A stretch of DNA of 30,703 nt, taken from positions 1-30,703 of the forward strand of contig VSND01000054.1 of the NCBI GenBank assembly GCA_009774145.1. Direction: 5' to 3'. The translations under genes were made by a program, and so were the position numbers. Under the pieces are notes generated by a model, which was not told the DNA's origin, did not search any database, and was given only the letters and a program-made list of their open reading frames with translations. Shown here in pieces: positions 21,940 through 30,193 of this stretch. How positions within the stretch are numbered: position 1 is the first letter of the stretch; each line of letters begins with the position of its first letter. This DNA comes from Lachnospiraceae bacterium. GTDB taxonomy: Bacteria > Bacillota > Clostridia > Lachnospirales > Lachnospiraceae.

Positions 21940-22866
21940 ATGTACCAGAAGATTATCGTACCCATAGACCATGGGAACAGGAACATGAAGACTGAGCATA
22001 AGATATTCACTTCCGGATTTGTGGAGGGCGACTGCAGGCCCGCACTGGGGGAATACCTGCATTTTGGCGGGCGCTACTATGCCCTTGCGGAGCAGCGGAT
22101 ACCCTATATGCGGGACAAGACTGTGGATGACCGTTTCTTCATCCTGACGCTGTTTGCAGTGGCGATGGAGGCGGAAAAGCAGATGCTTGACACACAGGAT
22201 ACCATCCTCCAGGCAGTGCTGCCGGTGGGGCTGCCCCCGAAGCATTACGGCGCACTGTACCGGAAATTTGAGGGTTATTTTAAGGGCAGGGGCATCCAGC
22301 AGTTTACCTACAAGGGCATCCCCTATCAGGTGGAGATCCTGGACGCTGCCGCCTTCCCACAGGATTATGCTGCCGCCATGACCGTCTACCAGAGGATTTC
22401 AGAGTTCAACAAGGTCATCACGGTGGACATCGGGGGCTTTACGCTGGATTACCTGCTGATCCGGGGAGGCAGGCCGGATTTGGGGGTATGCGACTCTTTG
22501 GAGAAGGGAGTCATCAAGCTGTATAATGACGTGGCATCCCGCATCAACTCCGAGAAGGACATCCTGCTGGATGATACGGACATTGACCGGATCATCCGGG
22601 GAGAAAAGACGGACTATGATGGAGAGGTCCTTCGTATCGTGGGGGACATGACCAGAACCTTTGTGGATGACATCCTGGGGACGCTCAGGGAGCGCGGGCT
22701 TGACCTAAAGACCAGCTGCGTGGTGTTCATCGGCGGCGGGGCGCTGCTTTTAAGGAAATATCTGGAAAGCTCGGACAAGATTGGGCGCAGCATCTTTGTG
22801 GAGGACATCTGTGCCAATGCAAAGGGTTACGGCCTGCTCTACCAGATACAGAGGAAAGGCAGGTAA
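21940..22866 (+). CDS. parM: ParM/StbA-family actin-like partition ATPase
   Basis: A 308-aa actin-fold protein that would form filaments to push apart plasmid-like DNA copies bound by ParR. Seen: phosphate-1 loop IDHGNRNMK (9-17), phosphate-2 loop VDIGGFTLDYLL (162-173) and adenosine motif FIGGGALLL (about 263-271). Size is normal for the StbA/ParM family. ATG at 21940 is chosen since AAAGGAG lies nine bases upstream; ATG at 21931 would sit directly on that site. The ParR-like gene follows after 5 bp. Presence on a chromosomally integrated element suggests a plasmid-like extrachromosomal phase. Confidence 0.88.
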   Translation: MYQKIIVPIDHGNRNMKTEHKIFTSGFVEGDCRPALGEYLHFGGRYYALAEQRIPYMRDKTVDDRFFILTLFAVAMEAEKQMLDTQDTILQAVLPVGLPPKHYGALYRKFEGYFKGRGIQQFTYKGIPYQVEILDAAAFPQDYAAAMTVYQRISEFNKVITVDIGGFTLDYLLIRGGRPDLGVCDSLEKGVIKLYNDVASRINSEKDILLDDTDIDRIIRGEKTDYDGEVLRIVGDMTRTFVDDILGTLRERGLDLKTSCVVFIGGGALLLRKYLESSDKIGRSIFVEDICANAKGYGLLYQIQRKGR

Positions 22867-22871
22867 CTGCC

Positions 22872-23246
22872 ATGGGGAAAAAGAACGCATTTGTCACAAC
22901 CATAGGGTTCAATAAAAATGACCCCGCCCATGTGCAGGTGGCGGAGTTCTTAAACGGCATGGAGCGGGGGAAGGCCCAGTACATCGTCAATGCGGTGCTG
23001 GCTTACCAGAACGGGGCGCAGGCAGGGGATGTGCCTTATGCGGGGCAGGCGGTTGACTATGAAAAGATACGGCAGTTTGTGCTGCAGGTAATCAGGGAGC
23101 ATGAAAGGCAGGAGGCGCCTTACAATGGGAAAGCGGAGGAACCGGACGGGCCGGATGCGGCAGAGGAAATGGCGGGAGCAGATTTTGGGTTTGACGAGGA
23201 TGCCCTGAACGGAATCATGTCGTCACTGGAGGCATTCAAAGGGTAA
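22872..23246 (+). CDS. parR: ParR-like centromere-binding protein
   Basis: A 124-aa protein with an N-terminal ribbon-helix-helix-like domain (TTIGFNKNDPAHVQVAEFLNGMERGKAQYIVNAVLAY, read in parts) as in ParR partners of ParM: strand FVTTIGF, helix HVQVAEFLN, helix KAQYIVNAVLAY. The C-terminal half is acidic and ends with a short amphipathic helix (DALNGIMSSLEAF), the position where ParR contacts the ParM filament. Its place 5 bp after parM strongly supports the call. It would bind the candidate parC upstream of parM and repress the operon. Confidence 0.78.
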   Translation: MGKKNAFVTTIGFNKNDPAHVQVAEFLNGMERGKAQYIVNAVLAYQNGAQAGDVPYAGQAVDYEKIRQFVLQVIREHERQEAPYNGKAEEPDGPDAAEEMAGADFGFDEDALNGIMSSLEAFKG

Positions 23247-23274
23247 AATCAGGAGGGGAACCTGCAGGATATTT

Positions 23275-23529
23275 TTATTGTCCCGGCTCCCCTTTCCCAA
23301 GCAGTTCGTCCGTGGATATGTTAAAATATTCAGAGAGGATCGCCACCTCATAGTCCAGGACGAAGCGGCTGCCCTGTTCGATCCGCAGGATGGTCAGGTC
23401 GCTGCACTCCATGCCCAAAAGCTGGAGCCTGCCTGCAAGGGCAGCCTGAGAAAGCCCCTGTGCTGTGCGGAGCTGCTTTACCTTCGGGCCGATGATGTTT
23501 TTGGAAGTGCCGTTCCAGTAGATTTTCAT
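23275..23529 (-). CDS. XRE-family repressor, copy 1
   Basis: An 84-aa Cro/CI-type helix-turn-helix protein: VKQLRTAQGLSQAALAGRLQLLGME (HTH helices 2-3), LTILRIEQGSRFVLDYEVAILSEYFNIS, then an acidic end. It is convergent with parR and divergent from the small gene at 23690. Two identical 16-bp sites in the shared upstream region are likely operators. It is related by eye to the XRE protein at 29907-30158 (shared ELR/QLR...LSQ..LA..LQL.G pattern), with a similar neighbour layout. Confidence 0.85.
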   Translation of the reverse strand: MKIYWNGTSKNIIGPKVKQLRTAQGLSQAALAGRLQLLGMECSDLTILRIEQGSRFVLDYEVAILSEYFNISTDELLGKGEPGQ

Positions 23530-23540
23530 AAATAAATTCC

Positions 23541-23609
23541 CTTCTAAAGATGAAGTATATGAATTGATTTTACCGAAATGGAGTGATAATATACTTCTAA
23601 AGATGAAGT
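23541..23609 (+). promoter_or_regulatory. divergent control region: two identical operators around a promoter
   Basis: CTTCTAAAGATGAAGT occurs at 23541-23556 and again at 23594-23609, 53 bp apart, about five helical turns; each is a semi-palindrome (CTTC/GAAG). Between them a promoter TTGATT (23564-23569), 17-bp spacer, TAATAT (23587-23592) reads toward the small gene at 23690. The second operator lies at its start point, which fits repression by the XRE protein. Confidence 0.7.
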
Positions 23610-23689
23610 GAGGCGAAACAGGGGAGAGATATTTAGGAAAAAGGGGAATACTGGAATGTGGGAAAGATATGGCAAAGGAGATTTTTACA

Positions 23690-24025
23690 ATGAGTGATGT
23701 ATGGTTAAAGATGGCCCGGTTCCTGGGCAGCTTAAACGGGGAGGATATAAACAGGGAAAGCTATGTGCGTACCCCGGAATATGAAAATGCACTGGAGGCG
23801 TGGAAGGAAACAGAGCAGGGATGGGAGGCATTTCTGGAAACCTTGCCGGAAGGACAACGGGAGAAGGTGGAAGAAATGAAGGAGTGCCTGGAGGACTTTG
23901 CATCCGCCCAGGAGAAGCGTGCCTATATGCAGGGATATGCAGACTGCATACAGGTGCTGTTCCACATGGGGCTTCTGAAGGAGAATGAGGGGCTTAAATG
24001 GGCGGAGAAGATGGAGCTGAGGTAA
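23690..24025 (+). CDS. small acidic helical protein, 111 aa
   Basis: Unknown family. It is rich in Glu, Trp and helix-forming residues (EYENALEAWKETEQGWEAFLETLPEGQREKVEEMKECL, in parts), with an AYMQGYADCIQVLFHMGLL segment near the end. The start at 23690 is chosen for AAAGGAG nine bases upstream; ATG at 23669 overlaps that site. It is controlled by the XRE operator region before it and followed by a strong terminator. A gene of similar size and position (30284) follows the second XRE gene. It could be an antirepressor-like or plasmid accessory protein, but nothing shows this. Confidence 0.72.
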   Translation: MSDVWLKMARFLGSLNGEDINRESYVRTPEYENALEAWKETEQGWEAFLETLPEGQREKVEEMKECLEDFASAQEKRAYMQGYADCIQVLFHMGLLKENEGLKWAEKMELR

Positions 24026-24057
24026 CAGGAAGTGGTTTTGAATGTCAGAAAGGGTTG

Positions 24058-24087
24058 GACTGGGGAATCAGCGTTCTCCAGTCTTTT
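24058..24087 (+). terminator. terminator after the small acidic gene
   Basis: Ten-bp stem GACTGGGGAA (24058-24067) / TTCTCCAGTC (24074-24083, one G-U) with a 6-nt loop, followed by TTTT. Confidence 0.8.
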
Positions 24088-24106
24088 CAGTTACAGGACT
24101 CCTTCT

Positions 24107-24198
24107 TTGGTCTTTTTCCTGTTTTTCGGGGAAAAAATCTGTATATCAGGAAATTCTTTTTCTAAAAAAAGTAAATCATGTATAATGACCATAAAGAA
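24107..24198. repeat. direct repeat of about 95 bp, copy 1
   Basis: Matches 30605-30703 in the same orientation. Identical blocks: a 24-base stretch at 24124-24147 (core GGGGAAAAAATCTGTATATC) and GTAAATCATGTATAAT at 24171-24186, with moderately different sequence between. It contains a TATAAT box but no good -35. Both copies follow a terminator after a small acidic gene. Confidence 0.75.
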
Positions 24199-24206
24199 TG
24201 CCAGCA

Positions 24207-24250
24207 GTTAAGAATTGTTAAGATTCCGGTTAAAGACAGTTAAGATTCTG
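24207..24250 (+). promoter_or_regulatory. OmpR-family response-regulator boxes before the ABC transporter
   Basis: Four half-sites, GTTAAG at 24207, 24217 and 24239 and GTTAAA at 24229, are spaced 10, 12 and 10 bp, giving two 22-bp direct repeats. This is the typical layout bound by OmpR/PhoB-type dimers on one face of the helix. A TATGAT -10 box follows at 24256-24261, so the last boxes replace the -35, as in activated promoters. The likely binder is the regulator encoded at 27487. Confidence 0.7.
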
Positions 24251-24315
24251 AGTGATATGATATAGCAAATAATAAATTTGTATTTCAGCTGAAAGCAATA
24301 TGGAGGATAGAATAT

Positions 24316-25095
24316 ATGGAAAGGAACGCAAATGCTGTAATCAGTACAAATAAATTGTGTAAGAGCTATATGAATGGGGAAGTTCCCCAGCATGTGATCA
24401 AAAACATGGATATCCAGATATATTACAGAGATTTTACTGTTTTTATGGGGGCTTCCGGTTCTGGAAAGTCCACACTGCTCCATATCCTGTCGGGAATGGA
24501 CAGGGCAAGCATGGGGGAAGTTTATTTTAAGGATACCAATTTCTCAAAATATTCAGAGAAGCAGTTGGCACAGTTCAGGAAGAAAAACTGTGGATTTGTT
24601 TTCCAGCAGGTCTGCTTAATTGGCAGTATGAGTCTCATGGACAATGTGCTTGTGAGCGGGCTGCTTGTAGAGAAGAACAAAAAGCAGGTGGCGGAGCGGG
24701 GAAGAAAATTGTTTGCAGAAGTAGGGCTTACTGAAAAGGAGTGGGGGAAATATCCTTCGCAGATTTCGGGAGGTCAGATGGGAAGGGCAGGCATCGTAAG
24801 GGCGCTGATCAACAATCCGGAAGTCGTATTTGCGGATGAACCTACGGGGGCGCTTGATTCTGCTTCCGGGAAAGCTGTCCTGGATCTTCTGACAGAGTTT
24901 AACCGGAAAGGGCAGACGACTATCATGGTAACCCATGACCTGAAATCAGCATTGCGTGGAAACCGTATCCTGTATCTGCGGGACGGGAGGATAAACGGGG
25001 AATGCTCTTTAGGGGCTTATCAGGGTGAAAAGGAACCGGGCTTTGAAGAGAGAAAAGCAAAGCTGCTCCATTTTCTGGAAGAAATGGGGTGGTAG
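24316..25095 (+). CDS. ABC transporter ATP-binding protein (MacB/BceA-like)
   Basis: A 259-aa ATPase with Walker A GASGSGKST (45-53), Q-loop FVFQQ, signature SGGQMGRAGIVRAL, Walker B VVFADEPTGALDS and the switch histidine in MVTHD. The signature reads SGGQM, where SGGQQ is usual. It belongs to the family that pairs with FtsX-type permeases and drives lipoprotein release, peptide efflux or bacteriocin resistance. The start has GGAGG nine bases upstream. The permease follows directly, and two-component genes lie downstream, as in Bce-type antimicrobial-peptide detoxification modules. Confidence 0.93.
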   Translation: MERNANAVISTNKLCKSYMNGEVPQHVIKNMDIQIYYRDFTVFMGASGSGKSTLLHILSGMDRASMGEVYFKDTNFSKYSEKQLAQFRKKNCGFVFQQVCLIGSMSLMDNVLVSGLLVEKNKKQVAERGRKLFAEVGLTEKEWGKYPSQISGGQMGRAGIVRALINNPEVVFADEPTGALDSASGKAVLDLLTEFNRKGQTTIMVTHDLKSALRGNRILYLRDGRINGECSLGAYQGEKEPGFEERKAKLLHFLEEMGW

Positions 25096-25097
25096 AT

Positions 25098-27458
25098 ATG
25101 TTTTTGCTGATAAGATCAAACTTAAAAAAGAGTGGTAAAACGTCATTTGCGTTTTTCCTTTTGCTCATGGCAACGATGCTTCTGTCCTATACCGGCAGCC
25201 AGATGACGGAGGGATTTAGGCGGCTGTATCAGGAAAAGGCAGCGGAGACGAACAGTGCTGATTTTGCGGCGGTCCTGCCCCGTGGTTTTTGTGAAAAATA
25301 CGGGGAAGAGATTGAGGGCTTCCGGAAAGCAGAGGAAGAAATAATTGATATGGAAATGGTGGATGCCGTGTTGCTTCGGAGTATGGATATTCAGGCAGGA
25401 ACCGGGGAGCCGGTAAATGGGAGCTGGATGTTTAGGAATGCTGACAGGCAGGGATATCTATCTTCCCTTAAAATAGTGGAGCGTTTGGAGCAGGTGCCGG
25501 AAAATGGAATCTATGTACCTTATGTGTGTAAGACATTCTTTGGTTTTGAGATTGGTGATGTGTTTAGCATTTCATCCGAAGAATGGCAGGATTCTTATAT
25601 CATTGCAGGTTTTACGGAGGATGTGCTTTTTGGAAGCCGGTCAAATATTGCTTTCGATCTGCCAAGAGAAGCGTTCCTTTCTTTGGGGGAAAGGGCAGGG
25701 ACAGACTGCGATGCGGTAGTAGTGATGATGAAGACGGAAGGGGATGTAAGCGGGCTGTCAAATCGGTTTACAGAATTTGTAGCCGGAAAATCTGACGGGG
25801 ATATATTTTATAATACTTCGGATATTGAATATGCCGAAGCCAGCCGGAGCAATAACTTAAGTATATATGTGGCAGTCATAAATGCAGCCTCCGTTATGGG
25901 AATCGCAGCCTGCTTTATGGTGATTGCGTTCCATATGCGGAATATCTTGGATAAGGACTTAAAGGAACTTGGGACATTGAAAGCAGTGGGTTACAGGGGC
26001 GGTCAGATTGTATTGTCCTATGCGTTACAGTTCCTGTTTCTTGGATCGCTTGGCGGTATGGCTGGTGTGGGAATTTCACAGTGCATCATGCCGATGGTGA
26101 TAAAGAGTATAGCGACGGATATTGGTTTTGTATGGAACGCTGTATTTTTGGGGTTTGAAGCAGGGAAGAACCTTATGGTTATTTTGCTGGCGACTGTGGC
26201 GGTAACAGTGTTTTTGTCAAAAGGGATATTCAGGTTAAGACCTGTGGAAGCCATTCAGGAAAGGGAAAAAGTGGTTCCTGGCAGAAAAAGCAGGATGGAC
26301 ATAGAAAAAACACCTTTCCCGGTAAACCTGTCCGTTATAATTAAGATGATAAGTTTTGAGAGGGCAAGGAGCATACTGACAGGCATTGTCGTATCTGTTT
26401 TAATGTGTGTTGCCGGGTTTGCAGTAATCCTGTATGCAAGGTTGGTCAATGATAAGGGAGGGCTGCTGCAGGTAACGGGTGCGGAAGTTTATTCTGTAAA
26501 TGTCCAGCCAGACAGACCGGAGGATGCAGCAGAGATAGCTAAGGAACTGGAGGGAGAGGGCGTCCGTAAGGTCATGATGGCTGTTGAGCCGGGAAGTTCA
26601 AGACTTCTGTGTGATAATAGGGTATATGCGGCGTTAGGCGTGTATAGTGATTATGAGGTATTGGAAAATCCCTCGATATATGCAGGGCGATATCCGAAAC
26701 ATGAAAATGAAACTGCTATTTCAGGGAATCTGGCGCAGGCGCTCGGAAAGAATATCGGTGATACTGTAGAAGTGTCCCAGCTCTTTCAGGAAGATGCAGG
26801 GGAAGGGACATTCCTGATCGTCGGCCTTACGCAAGGCACCTATACAGGAGGGATGGATATCTACCTTACTATGGAAGGGCTGAATCTGATTGATTCTACA
26901 GCACAGTGGCAGACAGTGCATGTCTATCTGGAGGAGGGAATTGACGCAGAGGAATACTGCCGAAACCTTAAAGACTGTTTTTCAGACCGGCTTTCCTATG
27001 TGGGGGAGTTTGAACAGGTGTTTTATTCCCAGCTTGCCCCAATCATAAACAGTGTGTCCGGCGTGGTGTTCTTTATTATGGCTGTCATGTTCCTGCTCAT
27101 TGTCATTATGGGGTATTTTGTAACAAATTCCATTTTATTGACACGCAAAAGGGATTTTGGGATAATGAAGGCGCTGGGGTATTCCAACGGACAGATTATA
27201 TCCCAGACAGTGGTGACATTTATGCTGTATATCGCAGGGGGCAGCCTGCTGGGAAGCATCTTCCTGTATTTTGGCTCTAATGCAGTGATGACAGGGCTTT
27301 TTCATGGAATGGGAGTTTATCGGATTTCTTTCCGTTTTCCCATAGTGTGGATTGCAGCGCTTATCTTGTGCATGGAAGCGGCAGGATGCCTGACAGCGTT
27401 TATTTCAGCATGGAAAGTCAGGAAGATTGTCCCTTGTACTCTCATAAAGGCAGAGTAG
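25098..27458 (+). CDS. FtsX-type ABC transporter permease
   Basis: A 786-aa inner membrane protein. After an N-terminal membrane helix (about 15-35) comes an extracytoplasmic region of about 200 residues, then three helices with the first FtsX domain (about 255-385, including KELGTLKAVGYRGGQI), another helix (about 430-452), a second extracytoplasmic region, and a second FtsX domain at the C-terminus (about 650-786, including DFGIMKALGYSNGQI). This two-FtsX layout fits MacB/Bce-like permeases with a substrate-sensing outer domain. GTG at 25089 overlaps the ATPase gene; ATG at 25098 is preferred. The substrate is unknown; a peptide antibiotic or lantibiotic is plausible from the context. Confidence 0.9.
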   Translation: MFLLIRSNLKKSGKTSFAFFLLLMATMLLSYTGSQMTEGFRRLYQEKAAETNSADFAAVLPRGFCEKYGEEIEGFRKAEEEIIDMEMVDAVLLRSMDIQAGTGEPVNGSWMFRNADRQGYLSSLKIVERLEQVPENGIYVPYVCKTFFGFEIGDVFSISSEEWQDSYIIAGFTEDVLFGSRSNIAFDLPREAFLSLGERAGTDCDAVVVMMKTEGDVSGLSNRFTEFVAGKSDGDIFYNTSDIEYAEASRSNNLSIYVAVINAASVMGIAACFMVIAFHMRNILDKDLKELGTLKAVGYRGGQIVLSYALQFLFLGSLGGMAGVGISQCIMPMVIKSIATDIGFVWNAVFLGFEAGKNLMVILLATVAVTVFLSKGIFRLRPVEAIQEREKVVPGRKSRMDIEKTPFPVNLSVIIKMISFERARSILTGIVVSVLMCVAGFAVILYARLVNDKGGLLQVTGAEVYSVNVQPDRPEDAAEIAKELEGEGVRKVMMAVEPGSSRLLCDNRVYAALGVYSDYEVLENPSIYAGRYPKHENETAISGNLAQALGKNIGDTVEVSQLFQEDAGEGTFLIVGLTQGTYTGGMDIYLTMEGLNLIDSTAQWQTVHVYLEEGIDAEEYCRNLKDCFSDRLSYVGEFEQVFYSQLAPIINSVSGVVFFIMAVMFLLIVIMGYFVTNSILLTRKRDFGIMKALGYSNGQIISQTVVTFMLYIAGGSLLGSIFLYFGSNAVMTGLFHGMGVYRISFRFPIVWIAALILCMEAAGCLTAFISAWKVRKIVPCTLIKAE

Positions 27459-27486
27459 CGTGGGTAAAAGGAAGGAAGCGGATAAA

Positions 27487-28170
27487 TTGGTATATGATTG
27501 TCTGATGATAGAAGACGAGGCACCATTGGCGGAAAACACCTGTAAATATTTGAGCCTTTCGGGGATAAAGGTGGCGGCGGTATCGGGTGTGGAGGAATAT
27601 CGTGAATTTATACGGGAAAATACCGCCCGTATGATTCTGTTGGACATTAACCTGGGGGATGGGTGCGGGTACAACCTGTGCAGGCAGATACGGGAGGAGA
27701 CACAGGTTCCAATCATCTTTGTAAGCTGCCAGACGGAAGAAGAAAGTATTCTGTTAGGCTTGAATGTGGGCGGCGATGATTTTATTTGCAAGCCCTATTC
27801 CCTGCCTATTCTTCTGGCGAAAGTAAAGGCTGTGTTACGGAGGTATTCTGCCGGGGATGACAGGATTATTTCTTTTGGGGAATGTCAGGTGAACATGGAA
27901 GAAGAAACTTTATTAAAAAAAGGTGAGCCTGTCCTGCTGAAAAGGATGGAGATGAAGCTATTGCTTTATCTTATCCGAAACAGGAACCGTCTGGTCGGGA
28001 AAGAGGAACTTTTTAAGGAAGTGTGGCAGGAGGCTTATGTGGGGGACGGGACACTGAATGTCCACATAAGGAAGCTGCGTGAAAAGGTTGAGGATAACCC
28101 TTCCAGCCCAGTCTATATCATTACAGAATATGGGAAAGGCTATATGTTCCGTCTGGCAAAGGAGAATTAA
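27487..28170 (+). CDS. OmpR-family response regulator
   Basis: A 227-aa response regulator: receiver domain with acidic pocket IEDE, phosphoacceptor D53 in ILLDINLGDG, a serine where the switch threonine is usual (VSCQTEEE), and conserved Lys in ICKPYSL; then a winged-helix domain with LLKRMEMKLLLYLIRNRNRLVGKEEL and VHIRKLREKVE. It is predicted to bind the GTTAAG boxes at 24207-24250. TTG at 27487 is taken as start, since AAGGAAGG lies about ten bases upstream and it leaves a normal receiver N-terminus; GTG at 27460 would add nine basic residues. It begins 28 bp after the permease stop. Confidence 0.9.
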   Translation: MVYDCLMIEDEAPLAENTCKYLSLSGIKVAAVSGVEEYREFIRENTARMILLDINLGDGCGYNLCRQIREETQVPIIFVSCQTEEESILLGLNVGGDDFICKPYSLPILLAKVKAVLRRYSAGDDRIISFGECQVNMEEETLLKKGEPVLLKRMEMKLLLYLIRNRNRLVGKEELFKEVWQEAYVGDGTLNVHIRKLREKVEDNPSSPVYIITEYGKGYMFRLAKEN

Positions 28171-29427
28171 GTGAAGCGCTTTATTGTGATCACCGTCAGT
28201 TTATATTTGGCAGCCTGCATTTCATTGTGCTGTATTTTGGCAGCCAGACCGCAGAATAAAATAAAGAATACTGAGGCAAATGACATTATATTTACTGTCA
28301 GGGAATACTGGCCGGATGCGGAGCAGGCAGTCAGTATGATGCAGGGGTATGAAACGGACTATTTTGTAACCGATGCCGATGGCCGGCCGGTAGCTGCATC
28401 CAGACAGGGGCTGGATACGGATTATGTGTACGATTTCATCCATAAAGATTACAGCGTAGATATTCTGGTGGATGGTAAAATTCAGGGCAGGATTATCTTT
28501 ATCAATAACGAAGGGGAAGATTTAAAAAGAAAAGTTGAAGTTTGGGCGATATCGTTTCTTGTTGTATTATTTTTGAAAGATGTCCTTGTGTTTTTATATT
28601 TAAAGAAGCATGTGTTCGGACCGGTGAGAAAGATGAATGATTTTGCCGGCCAGATAGCAAAAGGGAATCTGGACATTCCGGTGAGCAGAATCGACAGTTC
28701 AGCTTTTGGTGCTTTTTCAGAAAGCTTTGACATTATGAGAGAGGAACTGCTTTATGCGAGGAAGAGGGAGCAGGAGGCAGATAAGCAGCGGCGTGAAGTG
28801 ATCGTTTCTATCAGCCATGATATTAAAAACCCGGTGGCTTCCATTCAGGCGATTGCCGAGTACCAGTCCCTGACGACAGATTCAGAGGAATTGCGTCAGG
28901 AGTTTGAGACGATTGCCCGAAAAACGAACCAGATAAGCAGGATGATTGGCAATCTTCACACAACTATGCTAAATGAGCTTGAAAGACTTGAGATAAGAAC
29001 GGAAGTAACGGAAAGTTCTGCCATAGAGGAAGCATTGCTGCAGGCAGATTTCAGGAAACGTGTAAAGGAGTTTGAGATACCGGAGTGTCTTGTTATGGCT
29101 GACAGGGTACGGTTTTTGCAGGTAGTGGACAATATCATCTCTAACAGTTACAAATATGCAGATACGGAGATAGAAGTCCGTTGCGGTTTTGAGGGTGAAT
29201 TTCTGTGCGTCTGCATAAAAGACTTTGGGAAAGGCGTAAAAAAGGAAGAGGAAATATTCCTTACACAGAAATATTTCAGGGGGCAGAATGCAAAAGAAAA
29301 GGAAGGCTCCGGAATGGGTATGTACATCGCAGAGTATCTTGTGAAAGGCATGGGTGGAAGACTGCTTTGCCAATCTGAAGAAAACGCATGGTTTGAAGTT
29401 AGGATATGTCTGGCGTTGGCTTCCTGA
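28171..29427 (+). CDS. sensor histidine kinase
   Basis: A 418-aa membrane kinase that would phosphorylate the adjacent regulator. Layout: TM1 (about 5-24), an extracytoplasmic sensor loop of about 100 residues, TM2 (about 127-147), HAMP (about 148-200), HisKA with VSISHDIKNPVAS (phosphoacceptor H216), and HATPase with N-box VDNIISNSYKY (N321, N325), G1 KDFGKGV and G2 GSGMGMYIAEYL. The sizeable outer loop differs from the very short loop of typical BceS kinases, so it may sense a ligand itself. The start is GTG directly after the regulator's stop, with AAAGGAG six bases upstream. Confidence 0.92.
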   Translation: MKRFIVITVSLYLAACISLCCILAARPQNKIKNTEANDIIFTVREYWPDAEQAVSMMQGYETDYFVTDADGRPVAASRQGLDTDYVYDFIHKDYSVDILVDGKIQGRIIFINNEGEDLKRKVEVWAISFLVVLFLKDVLVFLYLKKHVFGPVRKMNDFAGQIAKGNLDIPVSRIDSSAFGAFSESFDIMREELLYARKREQEADKQRREVIVSISHDIKNPVASIQAIAEYQSLTTDSEELRQEFETIARKTNQISRMIGNLHTTMLNELERLEIRTEVTESSAIEEALLQADFRKRVKEFEIPECLVMADRVRFLQVVDNIISNSYKYADTEIEVRCGFEGEFLCVCIKDFGKGVKKEEEIFLTQKYFRGQNAKEKEGSGMGMYIAEYLVKGMGGRLLCQSEENAWFEVRICLALAS

Positions 29428-29503
29428 ATTTGATTCTGTGGGTTTCGTAAAAAAATATGTGAGTGAATTTTAAGTAAATATATTTTGTAAAAAGGAGATA
29501 GTT

Positions 29504-29758
29504 ATGAGACTGATAAAAAATATCAAAAAACAATTTCTTGCTTTGGCTGTATTAGGTATGATTGTAATCAGCTTGAGCGGCTGCACATACGCTAATAATA
29601 AAAACTGGGACGACTTGACAGCAGGAGAAAAGGAAGAACTGCAACAAGAATTTGAAAGTATAAAGGTAGAGCTGGAAGAAGATTTCCCAAGTGATAGTGT
29701 GGAGGGCAAATTCACATCATACATTCTTGATAAAGTGGAAGAAGGTATTTCAGATTAA
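29504..29758 (+). CDS. small lipoprotein, 84 aa
   Basis: The N-terminus is a lipoprotein signal: basic MRLIKNIKKQ, hydrophobic core FLALAVLGMIVI and lipobox SLSGC with C27 as the lipidation site. The mature part of about 58 residues is very acidic and helical (LTAGEKEELQQEFESIKVELEEDFPSD, in parts) and would sit outside the membrane. AAAGGAG lies seven bases upstream of ATG. It follows the kinase by 76 bp and precedes a terminator. It could assist the transporter or shield against its substrate, like lantibiotic immunity lipoproteins; no family similarity supports this. Confidence 0.8.
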   Translation: MRLIKNIKKQFLALAVLGMIVISLSGCTYANNKNWDDLTAGEKEELQQEFESIKVELEEDFPSDSVEGKFTSYILDKVEEGISD

Positions 29759-29818
29759 ATAATTCCAGCGCACCAGCGGAAAAGAAAAACCAGCAGTTAC
29801 AAAAAGCCGATAAAGTAG

Positions 29819-29856
29819 AAAAGGATATGGGAGTAAAGTCTTTCCATGTCCTTTTT
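29819..29856 (+). terminator. terminator of the transporter/two-component cargo
   Basis: AAAAGGA-TATGG pairs with CCATG-TCCTTTT, and the transcript ends in TTTTT (29852-29856). Confidence 0.8.
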
Positions 29857-29906
29857 GTTAAGTAATATTAACATATTTAGAGAGCGTGTTAGCCGCTTGC
29901 TTTTTG

Positions 29907-30158
29907 CTATTTATCCTCTCCATCAATCAGAAACGCATAGCTGACGCCCAGCACCTCCGATAAGGCCCGCAGCTCAATATCCGTGACATACCGCTTGTTG
30001 GTTTCAATGCGGGTGATCACGTTCTTGTCCATGTCATATCCGGCAAGCTGCAGCTTATGGGCAAGGTCACGCTGGGAAAGGTTCTGCTGTTTCCTTAACT
30101 CGATAAGGCGACTGCTGATCAGGTTCTTTTCGCCGGATGTAGTCCTTGGTTTTGGCAT
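29907..30158 (-). CDS. XRE-family repressor, copy 2
   Basis: An 83-aa Cro/CI-type helix-turn-helix protein: SRLIELRKQQNLSQRDLAHKLQLAGYDMDKNVITRIETNKRYVTDIELRALSEVLGVS in parts, with the HTH around LSQRDLAHKLQL. It looks like a diverged paralogue of the XRE gene at 23275-23529. The start at 30158 is chosen for GGAGG six bases upstream; a longer frame would run into the dyad at 30194. It is divergent from the small gene at 30284, and the large nested dyad between them is the likely operator. Confidence 0.85.
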   Translation of the reverse strand: MPKPRTTSGEKNLISSRLIELRKQQNLSQRDLAHKLQLAGYDMDKNVITRIETNKRYVTDIELRALSEVLGVSYAFLIDGEDK

Positions 30159-30193
30159 AGTTGTCCTCCAATCTGTCGAAATGTGTCGAGAAG

